Below, piece after piece: positions 51,096 to 59,251 of a stretch of 64,000 bases of DNA. The stretch is taken from the NCBI RefSeq assembly GCF_024347055.1, contig NZ_AP024895.1, positions 930,001 through 994,000 on the forward strand. The letters are read 5' to 3'. Below the pieces are notes generated by a model, which searched no databases, was not told where the DNA came from, and saw only the letters and a program-made list of their open reading frames with translations. A program made the translations under genes and the position numbers. This DNA comes from Vibrio porteresiae DSM 19223. GTDB lineage: Bacteria > Pseudomonadota > Gammaproteobacteria > Enterobacterales > Vibrionaceae. The number at the start of each line of letters is the position of its first letter. Position 1 is the stretch's first letter.

Positions 51096-52500
51096 TCGGT
51101 GAAGCTGGTAATTGATCGGCTCCGAGCTGCTGTGTGTATTGTGGTGGCAGTTTGGTTAGCGCCACTTTAAGAGCTGAAAAACAGCGCGGATCCAGTGCAG
51201 TACCCACGCTTTCTTCCATGATCTGTAAGGTTTTTCCCACTGGAATGGCGGCGCGATAAGGTCTTTCGGCGGTAATGGCATCAAAGATATCTGCTGTCGT
51301 GATAATTCGGGTGAGAAGTGAAATTTCATCCCCTTTAAGTTTGAGTGGATAGCCAGTGCCATCCAGCTTTTCATGATGAGCGGCGGTCATGGCTGCAAAC
51401 TTGGTGAGAGGTTTAATTTCTTTAAGAATCTCATGGGTAAAAGTGGCATGCATTTGCACTTGAGCCCACTCATCATCATCGAGCTTACCTGGTTTATCTA
51501 AGATGGTATTGCTCACGCCAAGCTTACCTACATCGTGTAGCAGTGCTGCGCGTCTGATCCATGTACATTCCTGTTTCGGCACGCCAAGTTCTTCGGCAAT
51601 CAAAACACTGAATATCGCGACGCGCTCACTGTGACCAGAGGTGAAAGGGCTTTTGGAATCGATAATTTTGCCAAAGGCGGCCGCAATATTGTCAAAGTAA
51701 TCGTCATCAACGGTTATGCTCGCTTGAGCAGGGGCAAGTGATAAAACATGCTGCGCCAAAGAATCAGAATTTAACACGCGAATAAATTCTCGGTCATAAG
51801 TAAGAGCAACGGCCACATCAACTAAATGCGGATCAAGCCAAGTACCTCGCCGTAGCAGTAGTTCATCGTGCGCAGCGATAATGCCTTGTTCAATTTGAAA
51901 TACATCCAAGACTTGCGCTAATAAGGCGATGCGAGCAAAAAGAGGAATCGCTTCACCCGACAATTGGTCAGGTCGTCCAGAACCGTTCCAGTGCTCATCC
52001 AAGTGATAAATACCGGAAGCGACTTGGTCACTAAAGCCTAATTCCAACGCGACATCGGAGCCGCGAGAGCAGCGTGTGGCAATTAGCTCTTGGGCATATT
52101 CATTGCCATTTTTTAAAATATCGATCGCAGTCGAAATGCGATTACGCCAATTTTTACCTTTTCCCGCATGAGTTACCACAAAGTTCAACACGCTTGAGAG
52201 GCTTTGCCCAACGGTTTTGTACTCTTTCTTGAAATTTAAATCGTCGGTTGCGTAAAGTTCGCAGATTCTTGCCGCATTACTGCTACAACCTGCGTCCTTG
52301 AGCAACAAGGTGAAAAACAGATCGTAGAGCTCGCTCTCTGAGAGAGCGAGCTGTTTACCCAGATGCATGCCAATCCAGCAGCAGCGTAGTGAATGCTCTT
52401 TGGGTTGACCTTCGGTCATATCAAGGGCAGCGGTTAATGCACTGATCAGTTCGGACAGCGATAGCGTGTATTGTTCGTTAGTCGTGTTTGGCATAGGCAT
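51088..52500 (-). CDS. HD-GYP domain protein, probable c-di-GMP phosphodiesterase
   Basis: 470 residues. The C-terminal half is a complete HD-GYP domain: SGHSERVAIFSVLIAEELGV, HDVGKLGVSNTILDKPGKL, MHATFTHEILKEI and TAAHHEKLDGTGYPLKLKGD. These predict cleavage of c-di-GMP. The N-terminal half looks like a second, degenerate HD-GYP-like unit, with KDAG where HD..GK would be and HLDEHWNGSGRPDQL in place of HHE..DG.GYP. No membrane segment is seen. It lies downstream of and on the same strand as the FIST-GGDEF gene, 47 bases away, so the two are probably one operon. Confidence 0.9.
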   Translation of the reverse strand: MPMPNTTNEQYTLSLSELISALTAALDMTEGQPKEHSLRCCWIGMHLGKQLALSESELYDLFFTLLLKDAGCSSNAARICELYATDDLNFKKEYKTVGQSLSSVLNFVVTHAGKGKNWRNRISTAIDILKNGNEYAQELIATRCSRGSDVALELGFSDQVASGIYHLDEHWNGSGRPDQLSGEAIPLFARIALLAQVLDVFQIEQGIIAAHDELLLRRGTWLDPHLVDVAVALTYDREFIRVLNSDSLAQHVLSLAPAQASITVDDDYFDNIAAAFGKIIDSKSPFTSGHSERVAIFSVLIAEELGVPKQECTWIRRAALLHDVGKLGVSNTILDKPGKLDDDEWAQVQMHATFTHEILKEIKPLTKFAAMTAAHHEKLDGTGYPLKLKGDEISLLTRIITTADIFDAITAERPYRAAIPVGKTLQIMEESVGTALDPRCFSALKVALTKLPPQYTQQLGADQLPASPII

Positions 52501-52547
52501 TGTTCAATTGCTTAAGTAAAAGTTTTACGTCAATAGCATAAAAGAGA

Positions 52548-54305
52548 TCACCCAATGACCACTTTATTTCGCCCCTGCTGTTTGGCTTGATACAGCGCTT
52601 TATCTGCTGCGTTAATCAAGTTTTGTCCTGAGCAGAGTTCAGTGCAACACTGCGTAACGCCAAACGAGCTAGTAATTGCTGGTAACCGCTCAGTGGCTGA
52701 TTGTGACTCTATGGTCTGACGCAGATGCTCCGCGAGTTTTGCTGCGGCCAATTTATCTTTCCCCGGAAGCAGTAACAAAAACTCCTCGCCTCCGTAACGA
52801 GCAAAAAGATCATCGTTACCCAATTGCTTCGAGACTAGCTCGGCTAAGCGTTGCAGCACCTCATCGCCGACTACATGTCCATATTGGTCGTTCACTTGTT
52901 TAAAGTGGTCAATATCAAACAAAACAACTGAGAAAATGCGTTGTTTCTGCTGGTAAAGCTCAATATAAAAAGGGATTCGCTCCTCGATGACACGCCGATT
53001 GTTGAGTCCGGTCAGTGCATCAATCTGAGCTAATCGCTGTAAATCTTCGTTCGCTTGATAAAGTTTCTCTGTTACTCGAGTAACAAAGCGCATTAGGCGT
53101 TTCAAGCGTTTTAAATGTCGCGATGGTTCCTGAGTATCCATCGGGAGCCTAGCGTGCAACTTCTCTTCATCGATAGGTTGTTCACTCAGCGCAATGTTGA
53201 CCACAGAAGCGTTGAGAACCTTGGTGGGAGATGACATCGTATCGATTTCACCTAAGGTAAAAAAGCCTGCGACGGGGCGATCTTCCAAATAAGGAACTGA
53301 ATCTGAAGAGGCATCTTCTTGCAGCAGATGCAACCGACTGCAGCAAGAATAGACCAGAATGGCTTCGGGTTGAAATTGAGCCAATTGCTGTTTGGCGAAT
53401 ACACGATGGCTGATAATGGTACTGACATCACCGTAACTAAATTGAATTTGATCGCCAACATCCAATTCAGCGAGAAACAGCAGTTCATTTCCTGCAACAG
53501 ATTGTGGTACTCGCGCAATGTAATTGCCATCTTTGTGTAAGACGAATGGGAATTCGACGGCATTATCAAAAAAGTTTTCTCGTTCGATACCGGTGAAATA
53601 GTGGTAGATATTGAATGCTGGCTGATGATTAATCGTGGTTAAACGGTTGTCGTGCGCGCCAGTGACGGTCATCATCTCACCAAATGGCTGCCAGCCAAGA
53701 TAGGGATAGGTTCCTACTCGCAACTCCTCGCCATAAAGTCCGACGGCGACCACACCTGTACTTTTTATCTCGCTATTGAAAAATAAATAAGAGGCCTGGT
53801 TATCCTCATAGCTTCCTGTGATTCCGCCAAAAATAGGAATCTGGGACAGCGACGAAGTCAATGTGTGCAAAACAACAGAAATTCTGACATTAAAGGCGGT
53901 TGCGAGCAGCAGTACACCTTTAAGCGGCATGTCATATTGTGATTGTTTTGCTAACAAGTTTTGGGCGAGTTCCTGTGCTACTTCTTGTTCGTTTTTCTCG
54001 AGATTCGATGAATATTGAATGTTGATTTGTGAGTGTTCGAAAAACAACAGTGATAAGACACACGACTGTTTAAGAAAACCGATATCGCAAACAATCCCCA
54101 TCGCATTGCCACCCAGCAAAGTCAGATGGGGTAACTTGCTATGCAACATAGCGACAAAAGGGCTGAGCAATTCTGGGTACTGTTCGGTGGTGTAGCATTG
54201 TGCCAGAACTTTTTGTTGAGGTAACTCTGGATGCGTTTGTAAGAACACATCAAGTTGTTCGATTAGCTCAAGGTGACTCGCCGCATTGAATACGACATGT
54301 TGCAT
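52548..54305 (-). CDS. FIST sensory domain protein with C-terminal GGDEF (diguanylate cyclase)
   Basis: 585 residues. The N-terminal 350 form a FIST_N/FIST_C sensor (LTLLGGNAMGIVCDIG, IPIFGGITGSYEDNQ, PEAILVYSCCSRL), a ligand-binding module thought to sense small molecules such as amino acids. A short coiled coil (LMRFVTRVTEKLYQANEDLQ) leads to the GGDEF domain, ALTGLNNRRVIEER and FARYGGEEFLLLLPG. Active-site residues are intact; the product-inhibition I-site RxxD is absent. AGGAG lies 5 bases upstream of the ATG at 54305, better than the in-frame ATG at 54341. No membrane helix: a cytosolic sensor. Confidence 0.9.
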   Translation of the reverse strand: MQHVVFNAASHLELIEQLDVFLQTHPELPQQKVLAQCYTTEQYPELLSPFVAMLHSKLPHLTLLGGNAMGIVCDIGFLKQSCVLSLLFFEHSQINIQYSSNLEKNEQEVAQELAQNLLAKQSQYDMPLKGVLLLATAFNVRISVVLHTLTSSLSQIPIFGGITGSYEDNQASYLFFNSEIKSTGVVAVGLYGEELRVGTYPYLGWQPFGEMMTVTGAHDNRLTTINHQPAFNIYHYFTGIERENFFDNAVEFPFVLHKDGNYIARVPQSVAGNELLFLAELDVGDQIQFSYGDVSTIISHRVFAKQQLAQFQPEAILVYSCCSRLHLLQEDASSDSVPYLEDRPVAGFFTLGEIDTMSSPTKVLNASVVNIALSEQPIDEEKLHARLPMDTQEPSRHLKRLKRLMRFVTRVTEKLYQANEDLQRLAQIDALTGLNNRRVIEERIPFYIELYQQKQRIFSVVLFDIDHFKQVNDQYGHVVGDEVLQRLAELVSKQLGNDDLFARYGGEEFLLLLPGKDKLAAAKLAEHLRQTIESQSATERLPAITSSFGVTQCCTELCSGQNLINAADKALYQAKQQGRNKVVIG

Positions 54306-54472
54306 GACTGCTCCTAACTCAATCGGTCGGCCGTATGCCATTTATAGTTACTTAAGTATATGAGGCGTATGGTTAGTGCGCAGACTTTCTGCCTAACAAC
54401 TGATAAAAAGTTGAGCTAGATTCGCATATCAGTGATTAGAAACCACAGTGGGTTAGGTCAAGGGATAGAAAA

Positions 54473-54498
54473 AAGCCACCGTAATACTGCAGTGGCTT
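54473..54498 (-). terminator. Terminator after the DoxX gene
   Basis: AAGCCAC and GTGGCTT form a stem around a 12-nt loop. On the minus strand it is followed by TTTTTT, 35 bases after the DoxX stop. Confidence 0.7.
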
Positions 54499-54532
54499 CC
54501 ATCTAATGACAAGGATTGTCTTCTCTATTGGG

Positions 54533-54952
54533 TTAGTCGCGTTTTAGTGCGTATTTACCAGAGCCCATCAACAACAGTGCAATAGCAGGGAAGAAGAAAA
54601 CGGCAACGCTTTCTACGCTCCAAGCGCCGACTTTAGTTAGGGTGAAGAAGTCTCCCATGTGCATTAAGCCAACGACGACTAAGCTAGTACCGATAATAAA
54701 AACACTGGCGATACGAGTATACCAACCCACGATCCACATGATTGGCGCAACCACTTCGCCAAGATACACTGCGTAGGCGAACCAACCTGGTAAACCAAGA
54801 TTGGTGAACATACCTTGGATGAAGCCTGTACCACTCTCTATCTTATGAATGCCGTGTAATAAGAACATAAAACCAAAGCTGAGACGCAGAATCAGTTTTG
54901 CCGCATCTGGGTGGTCTAGCATTTGATTGGCTTTTTCAATAAGTGCATTCAT
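54533..54952 (-). CDS. DoxX family membrane protein
   Basis: 139 residues with four predicted helices: LRLSFGFMFLLHGIHKIESG, YAVYLGEVVAPIMWIVGWY, ASVFIIGTSLVVVGLMHMG and VESVAVFFFPAIALLLMGS. DoxX/YqjF-like proteins are inner-membrane proteins linked to redox or quinone metabolism, but the function of this one is not known. It has its own terminator. A 7-bp inverted repeat lies 21 bp before the start and a perfect FNR-type site about 215 bp upstream, suggesting regulation by oxygen. Confidence 0.85.
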   Translation of the reverse strand: MNALIEKANQMLDHPDAAKLILRLSFGFMFLLHGIHKIESGTGFIQGMFTNLGLPGWFAYAVYLGEVVAPIMWIVGWYTRIASVFIIGTSLVVVGLMHMGDFFTLTKVGAWSVESVAVFFFPAIALLLMGSGKYALKRD

Positions 54953-54973
54953 GTTGTTTCCTTAAATGGAATA

Positions 54974-54991
54974 AGAATTGTTTTCAATTCT
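54974..54991. promoter_or_regulatory. Inverted repeat at the DoxX promoter
   Basis: AGAATTG-TTTT-CAATTCT is a perfect 7-bp inverted repeat 21 bp upstream of the DoxX start. The location suits a repressor operator. I do not recognise the regulator; Fur-like boxes can look similar. Confidence 0.4.
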
Positions 54992-55163
54992 ATCGTAAAG
55001 TCGGGTACCAAAATTGTTTGAGAGATCGCATTCTTCATATTTAAACCGCCAATTGAACGTTGTTTAAGAATGCCATTTCATTTTTCAATAAGATTACGAC
55101 AAAAATATTAACAAGGAATCCGCAGGGATTAACGATCATCATCAAATATTCTGAATAACCTAA

Positions 55164-55177
55164 TTGATATATATCAA
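55164..55177. promoter_or_regulatory. Perfect FNR-type site
   Basis: TTGATATATATCAA matches the FNR consensus TTGATNNNNATCAA at all ten defined bases. It sits about 215 bp upstream of the DoxX gene in a region without other genes. No good -10 was found at the distance expected for an activated promoter, so its target is uncertain. Confidence 0.5.
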
Positions 55178-55294
55178 AGAAAAAATCAAAGTCTCATTTT
55201 TATTGTAAAAGTCCGTTGATATTGTGATCGAGAGTGTCATTTAAGCACAAAAAGAGGGTTTTGTCTTTATAAGGTAATGATTAATATTGTTGTT

Positions 55295-56179
55295 CTATAT
55301 TCTTGTACAACGTATATGCTCGACTAATGATTGCAGGGAAGGTTTGTTTATTGGCTCAATAATCGCCATCGATATACCTATTTTTTCTGTTACATTCTTT
55401 AACGATCTAAATATTAAACCTGGTTGACTTAATGTACGACTCATTATATCTGGCAAAATTGATATTCCCATACCACTTCCCACTAATGCTAATACCGACA
55501 TAATATTTGATTCTGGGTGAATAATATTAGGGCTATAGTCTGCAAGAGCACGAATTGCATTTGCACCGTCATCATTAGGTGAACGAGAGTAAGTAATGAA
55601 GGTCTCGTTTTGTAATTGCTCCATGCTAAGTTCATCATATTGGGCTAACGGGTGGCTCGCGGGTAATGCGACACAGGGAGGCCAACTGGCCAGATCATAG
55701 GTTTGAATATTGTCTGGCACGGTGAGCGAAAAGGTACTTAATAAGCCTAGGTCGATCTCTCCTTGATGGAGCTGTTGTAATTGAGTGAATGGATCCATTT
55801 CAATCAGTTTGAGCTCGATGTCGGGTTTAAGCTGGCGAAAAGACTGGATGTATAAACCAAGCAGTCCCGAATAGGTCACACTGCCTGAATAGGCGATGGT
55901 GAGACGGCCAATATCCCCAGCAAACGCCAGTTTGGCAATTTTTTCGGTTCGTTCTGCATAATAGAGCGCGCGTTGGGCTTCTTTTAAGATACGTTCGCCA
56001 GCTTCAGTGAGTGCGACACTGCGACTGGTGCGTTGAAACAAGGCTCCGCCAAGCTGCTCCTCTAATGTTTTGATTTGTATGCTTAACGCTGGCTGGGCTA
56101 TGTGCAGTTTTTCTGCTGCGCGACCAAAATGCAGCTCTTGAGCGACGGTAACAAAATAGCGTAGATGACGTAGTTCCAT
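55295..56179 (-). CDS. LysR family transcriptional regulator
   Basis: 294 residues. The N-terminal winged helix-turn-helix is typical: MELRHLRYFVTVAQELHFGR, AAEKLHIAQPALSIQIKTLE, EEQLGGALFQRTSRSVALTE. The effector-binding domain follows (residues 90-294). It is divergent from the efflux gene across 157 bp, the usual setting for a LysR protein that controls its neighbour; the inducer is unknown. The last 90 codons are markedly more AT-rich than the first 200, which may reflect recombination with a diverged allele. Confidence 0.9.
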   Translation of the reverse strand: MELRHLRYFVTVAQELHFGRAAEKLHIAQPALSIQIKTLEEQLGGALFQRTSRSVALTEAGERILKEAQRALYYAERTEKIAKLAFAGDIGRLTIAYSGSVTYSGLLGLYIQSFRQLKPDIELKLIEMDPFTQLQQLHQGEIDLGLLSTFSLTVPDNIQTYDLASWPPCVALPASHPLAQYDELSMEQLQNETFITYSRSPNDDGANAIRALADYSPNIIHPESNIMSVLALVGSGMGISILPDIMSRTLSQPGLIFRSLKNVTEKIGISMAIIEPINKPSLQSLVEHIRCTRI

Positions 56180-56336
56180 TGTTTCGATTTTCTATATCAA
56201 TAGTGCATTAATTATATATTGGTATAAATCGTTATCCCTGAATAAAATGTGATCAACCACAAAATTCTATCATTCGTGATCCACTGAGCTGCGAAGATAA
56301 TCTGTTAGCAGCATCGTTATTAGGTGAAAGTTCCTT

Positions 56337-57548
56337 ATGTCTGAAAATCGTACTTTGTCAGCGACGTCGAGCAATACTCGCTCGCGTACGCTGTTGACTT
56401 GGATTCTTGGCGCACTGTCGATATTTGCACCGTTTTCAACCGATATGTACTTGTCGGGTTTCCCGATGATGGCACAAGATTTCCACGCCGATATTGCTCA
56501 AGTTCAATTGAGTTTATCGACCTTTTTCATCGGTGTGGCTGTTGGTCAGCTGTTCTACGGCCCATTAATAGATCGATTTGGTCGTCGTATCCCACTACTG
56601 GTGGGGATTGCTCTGTTTGTCATCACATCATTGATGATTCTGTATGTGCCAACCATTGAAGGATTTATCGGACTGCGTTTCTTACAAGCGGTGGGTGGCT
56701 GTTCAGGTATGATCATTAGCCGTGCCATTATTCAAGACTTATTTGATGAGCAAGAAGGGGCAAAAGCGCTCTCGCTGATGATGGTGGTGCAAACGGTAGG
56801 GCCGATTACCGCGCCAGTGATTGGCGCATATTTGTTGGTTTTTGATGGTTGGAAAGCCGTTTTTGCCTTCCTAGTCGCGTTTGGCTTAGTGTGTTGGTTA
56901 GTTACCTACAAGTGCATTCCCGAGTCATTACCGGTTGAGCAACGCCAGAAACAGGATATTGGCCAAACCATAGGTGTGTTTGGTCGCTTCTTACGAGATA
57001 AGCGCTTTATGGTTCCAACACTCGCCGGGTCATTTTCTAATGCGGTGATGTTCTGTTTTATTACCGGTTCTCCTTTTGTATTGATGCAACTGTTTGGCAT
57101 GGAGCGTGAAACTTATGGCTGGATGTTCAGTGCGACTGCTGCGGGGATGGTGGTGACCAGCCAAGCCAATAGCATGTTATTGAAACGCCATACTCCGCAG
57201 CGGCTATTTACCGCTTCGATCATCATCTCGTTATTGGCTGCGGTCATGCTGCTATTGGTGCGAAATACGGACAGTTTGTGGCTCTTCATGGTGCCGCTGT
57301 TTGTCTGTGTTTCTATGGTGCCAATGGTCTGTGCTAATTCAATCGCTATCGCGATGGCCGCTAGCGGTAAAGATGCGGGGTCTGCTTCATCACTGATTGG
57401 CGTAACGCAATTTGCTTTTGCTGGAGCAATCAGTGCCATTGTAGGGGCATTGCATAATGGTACTTCATTACCCATGTGTGGCATGATTTTGGTGTGTACT
57501 GTGCTGGCGTTTGTCATTAATGCGCTGAGTCCGAAACACACTGCCTGA
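56337..57548 (+). CDS. Bcr/CflA family multidrug efflux transporter (MFS)
   Basis: 403 residues with 12 predicted helices. Motifs: FAPFSTDMYLSGFPMMAQDF in helix 1 as in Bcr/CflA proteins, the MFS loop GPLIDRFGRRIPLLVG, and VVQTVGPITAPVIGAYLL (motif C of drug:H+ antiporters). Probably exports antibiotics, sulfonamides or natural amphiphiles by proton antiport; the substrate is not visible. Probably regulated by the divergent LysR gene. It ends at a bidirectional terminator. Confidence 0.9.
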   Translation: MSENRTLSATSSNTRSRTLLTWILGALSIFAPFSTDMYLSGFPMMAQDFHADIAQVQLSLSTFFIGVAVGQLFYGPLIDRFGRRIPLLVGIALFVITSLMILYVPTIEGFIGLRFLQAVGGCSGMIISRAIIQDLFDEQEGAKALSLMMVVQTVGPITAPVIGAYLLVFDGWKAVFAFLVAFGLVCWLVTYKCIPESLPVEQRQKQDIGQTIGVFGRFLRDKRFMVPTLAGSFSNAVMFCFITGSPFVLMQLFGMERETYGWMFSATAAGMVVTSQANSMLLKRHTPQRLFTASIIISLLAAVMLLLVRNTDSLWLFMVPLFVCVSMVPMVCANSIAIAMAASGKDAGSASSLIGVTQFAFAGAISAIVGALHNGTSLPMCGMILVCTVLAFVINALSPKHTA

Positions 57549-57579
57549 GTTTGGAGAGATATCATCACTATGGCGTGAA

Positions 57580-57601
57580 AAGGCTGCTGAAAAGCAGCCT
57601 T
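57580..57601. terminator. Bidirectional terminator, efflux gene / GH128 gene
   Basis: A perfect 9-bp stem (AAGGCTGCT / AGCAGCCTT) with loop GAAA sits between the convergent genes. T tracts on both sides are short (TATCT and TTTCA). Confidence 0.65.
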
Positions 57602-57619
57602 ATCTATTGGTGTTGAGCG

Positions 57620-58867
57620 CTATTCAAACTTAAACCAATCAAAGCCCGGATAACCGCTGGTGGCGGTGATCGTTATCGTATGATCACCTGAGCTGAGGTA
57701 GAGCGAAGTGGTGGCTGTTTCCCAAAAATAGACACCGCCGGTATTGGGCAGAAACAGATTTTGCGCCGTATTATCGTCCACTTGAATACTCAATTGTGAG
57801 TTTGAGCCTGTAGCGTAACTCATGTTCAAATTATAGGTTTTATCACTGCTGGAGTTGACTTGGAAGGTCAGCTTTTGTTCGCTATCGTCTTGGTCAGAGA
57901 AGAGTTGGACGACCGGATCGCCAGCGCTATCCGTGGTTGCACGGTGATGCATTCCAGACAGGGTATAAGCATGTTCGGCTTGTAATGTGGCGGGTAAGCT
58001 AGCGTAGTAATCCGTCCCTGGAATTCCTTGATAGAGAGAACCTAACGCGGTCCATTGACCTGCGGTGGTCGCCAAAATATCAATATAGGGCGAAGTCGCT
58101 GCCCCTCCACTGGTGCGGCCAATAAACCAAGCGTAACGGAACACAAAGGATTGTTGCTCCATCCAGCGAACGGTTTGCGCCAAATAATCCATCTGATTTT
58201 CGAGACTTATCGTATCGTTACTGTAATTCCACTCGGTGACCCAAATCGGCTTGTTATAGCGACTGTAAAACTCATTCACGTACCATTCGAACGAGGCTAA
58301 TGACCCCATGTAACTGTGAATCGCAATGTAATCGACTCGGCAATCGCTACAGGCGGCAAAAAACGCATCTAAATAGGCAAACGGGCTACCATCATCGTCG
58401 GTATCGGGAATGTCTACTTCACCTGCGCTGTAATTCATGGCTGGGCCAACAATTTTGAGATCATAATCATCGGCAATCGCTTCCAAGGTTGGCCATGCAT
58501 CCGCCGCTTGTTGCGGAGTGAGATTGGCCTGATCGGTAAAATTAGGCTCATTAAACGCGAGTAGATATTTCACTTCGGGATGAGCACTTAGATAGGTGCG
58601 CATCGCCGTTTCATCAAAAGTGGCATTTAACGCCATGGGCACGTATTCCACGCCATATTGTGTGGCATTGTCGCCGGCACTCTCTTCTGGCACCTCTGCC
58701 CAGTTGTACCACCAAGCAATATGTTCGTTCATTGCTGTCAAATCTGCAGGTTGCAAACCTGAGTAGGCGAGGCCACGTTTGCTGCTGACAACATCGGCGA
58801 AAGCAGTGCTGGTGACGAGAGAAATTAGGGTCGTGATAAACAATGAATGTAAAGCGCGAAGGGCCAT
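57620..58867 (-). CDS. Secreted glycoside hydrolase, GH128-like (Asl1-type) with C-terminal carbohydrate-binding region
   Basis: 415 residues from ATG 58867, which has AGG 7 bases upstream. A signal peptide ends near STAFADV. The catalytic domain begins KRGLAYSGLQPADL, with the acid/base Glu in LLAFNEPNFTDQ and the nucleophile Glu in KPIWVTEWNYSND, the pattern of GH128 enzymes that cut beta-1,3-glucan. The C-terminal 130 residues (from about SGMHHRATTDSAG) look like a CBM6-type beta-sandwich ending GYPGFDWFKFE. It would act outside the cytoplasm on algal or fungal glucan. Its start faces the bgl operon. Confidence 0.82.
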   Translation of the reverse strand: MALRALHSLFITTLISLVTSTAFADVVSSKRGLAYSGLQPADLTAMNEHIAWWYNWAEVPEESAGDNATQYGVEYVPMALNATFDETAMRTYLSAHPEVKYLLAFNEPNFTDQANLTPQQAADAWPTLEAIADDYDLKIVGPAMNYSAGEVDIPDTDDDGSPFAYLDAFFAACSDCRVDYIAIHSYMGSLASFEWYVNEFYSRYNKPIWVTEWNYSNDTISLENQMDYLAQTVRWMEQQSFVFRYAWFIGRTSGGAATSPYIDILATTAGQWTALGSLYQGIPGTDYYASLPATLQAEHAYTLSGMHHRATTDSAGDPVVQLFSDQDDSEQKLTFQVNSSSDKTYNLNMSYATGSNSQLSIQVDDNTAQNLFLPNTGGVYFWETATTSLYLSSGDHTITITATSGYPGFDWFKFE

Positions 58868-59063
58868 TAAGTTACCTGTCAATGATTGAAAAATAGTATT
58901 GAGAAAATAGCCAGTTAACTTTGACATAGCGGGTATTTAACGCATGAAGGACGGATAAATTTTTGGTTAGAGATCGCTAAATTAGTTTGGTTCTGGAAGC
59001 AAGTTATCTTTTTCCGTAAGGCATGGTTTGAGGTTGTGATCTGCGGCAGGCTTCTTAGTGGTC

Positions 59064-59085
59064 GAATGTGAAGCAAGTAGCATTT
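59064..59085 (+). promoter_or_regulatory. Candidate CRP site of the bgl operon
   Basis: GAATGTGAAGCAAGTAGCATTT has a perfect left half (TGTGA) and a partial right half (TAGCA) at the right spacing. Its centre lies about 61 bases before the start point predicted from the promoter at 59,100, the classic class I position. CRP control of beta-glucoside PTS operons is normal. Confidence 0.4.
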
Positions 59086-59099
59086 ATCGACGGTAGTGA

Positions 59100-59128
59100 T
59101 TGAGTGCTGGAACCGGTTGCTTTATCAC
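59100..59128 (+). promoter_or_regulatory. Candidate promoter of the bgl operon
   Basis: TTGAGT and TATCAC are 17 bases apart, each matching its consensus at four of six positions. A transcript would start near 59,135 and begin with the RAT/terminator leader. Confidence 0.45.
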
Positions 59129-59148
59129 TAGTAACACAATCTGATCCG

Positions 59149-59177
59149 GGCATGTTACTGATCAAGCAGGCAGGACC
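59149..59177 (+). promoter_or_regulatory. RAT antiterminator site for the BglG-type protein
   Basis: A 29-base element beginning GGCATGTTACTG and ending GCAGGCAGGACC matches the ribonucleic antiterminator bound by BglG/LicT proteins: the GTTACTG and GCAGGCA landmarks are at the right spacing. It overlaps the first bases of the terminator stem (GACC), so binding would prevent the terminator from forming. Confidence 0.85.
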
Positions 59178-59223
59178 CAAAATCACAGCTTATTTTCGAT
59201 AGGCTGGGATTTTGGGTCTTTTT
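59174..59223 (+). terminator. Leader terminator controlled by antitermination
   Basis: A perfect 11-bp outer stem (GACCCAAAATC / GATTTTGGGTC) with a further inner helix, followed by TTTTTT, lies 29 bases before the EIIBCA start. Since it precedes the structural genes and overlaps the RAT, it is the regulated terminator of the operon. Confidence 0.88.
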
Positions 59224-59251
59224 TGTTTCTGATAACGCAAAAGGTCGTCCT

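Larger units (their letters stand above)
54953..55294. other. 342-bp AT-rich region between DoxX and LysR genes
   Basis: It contains the promoter region of the leftward DoxX gene and the 3' flank of the LysR gene. Two palindromes are seen, listed separately (54,974-54,991 and 55,164-55,177). The composition is clearly more AT-rich than the neighbours, and this continues into the 3' third of the LysR gene. I see no small gene. Confidence 0.5.
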
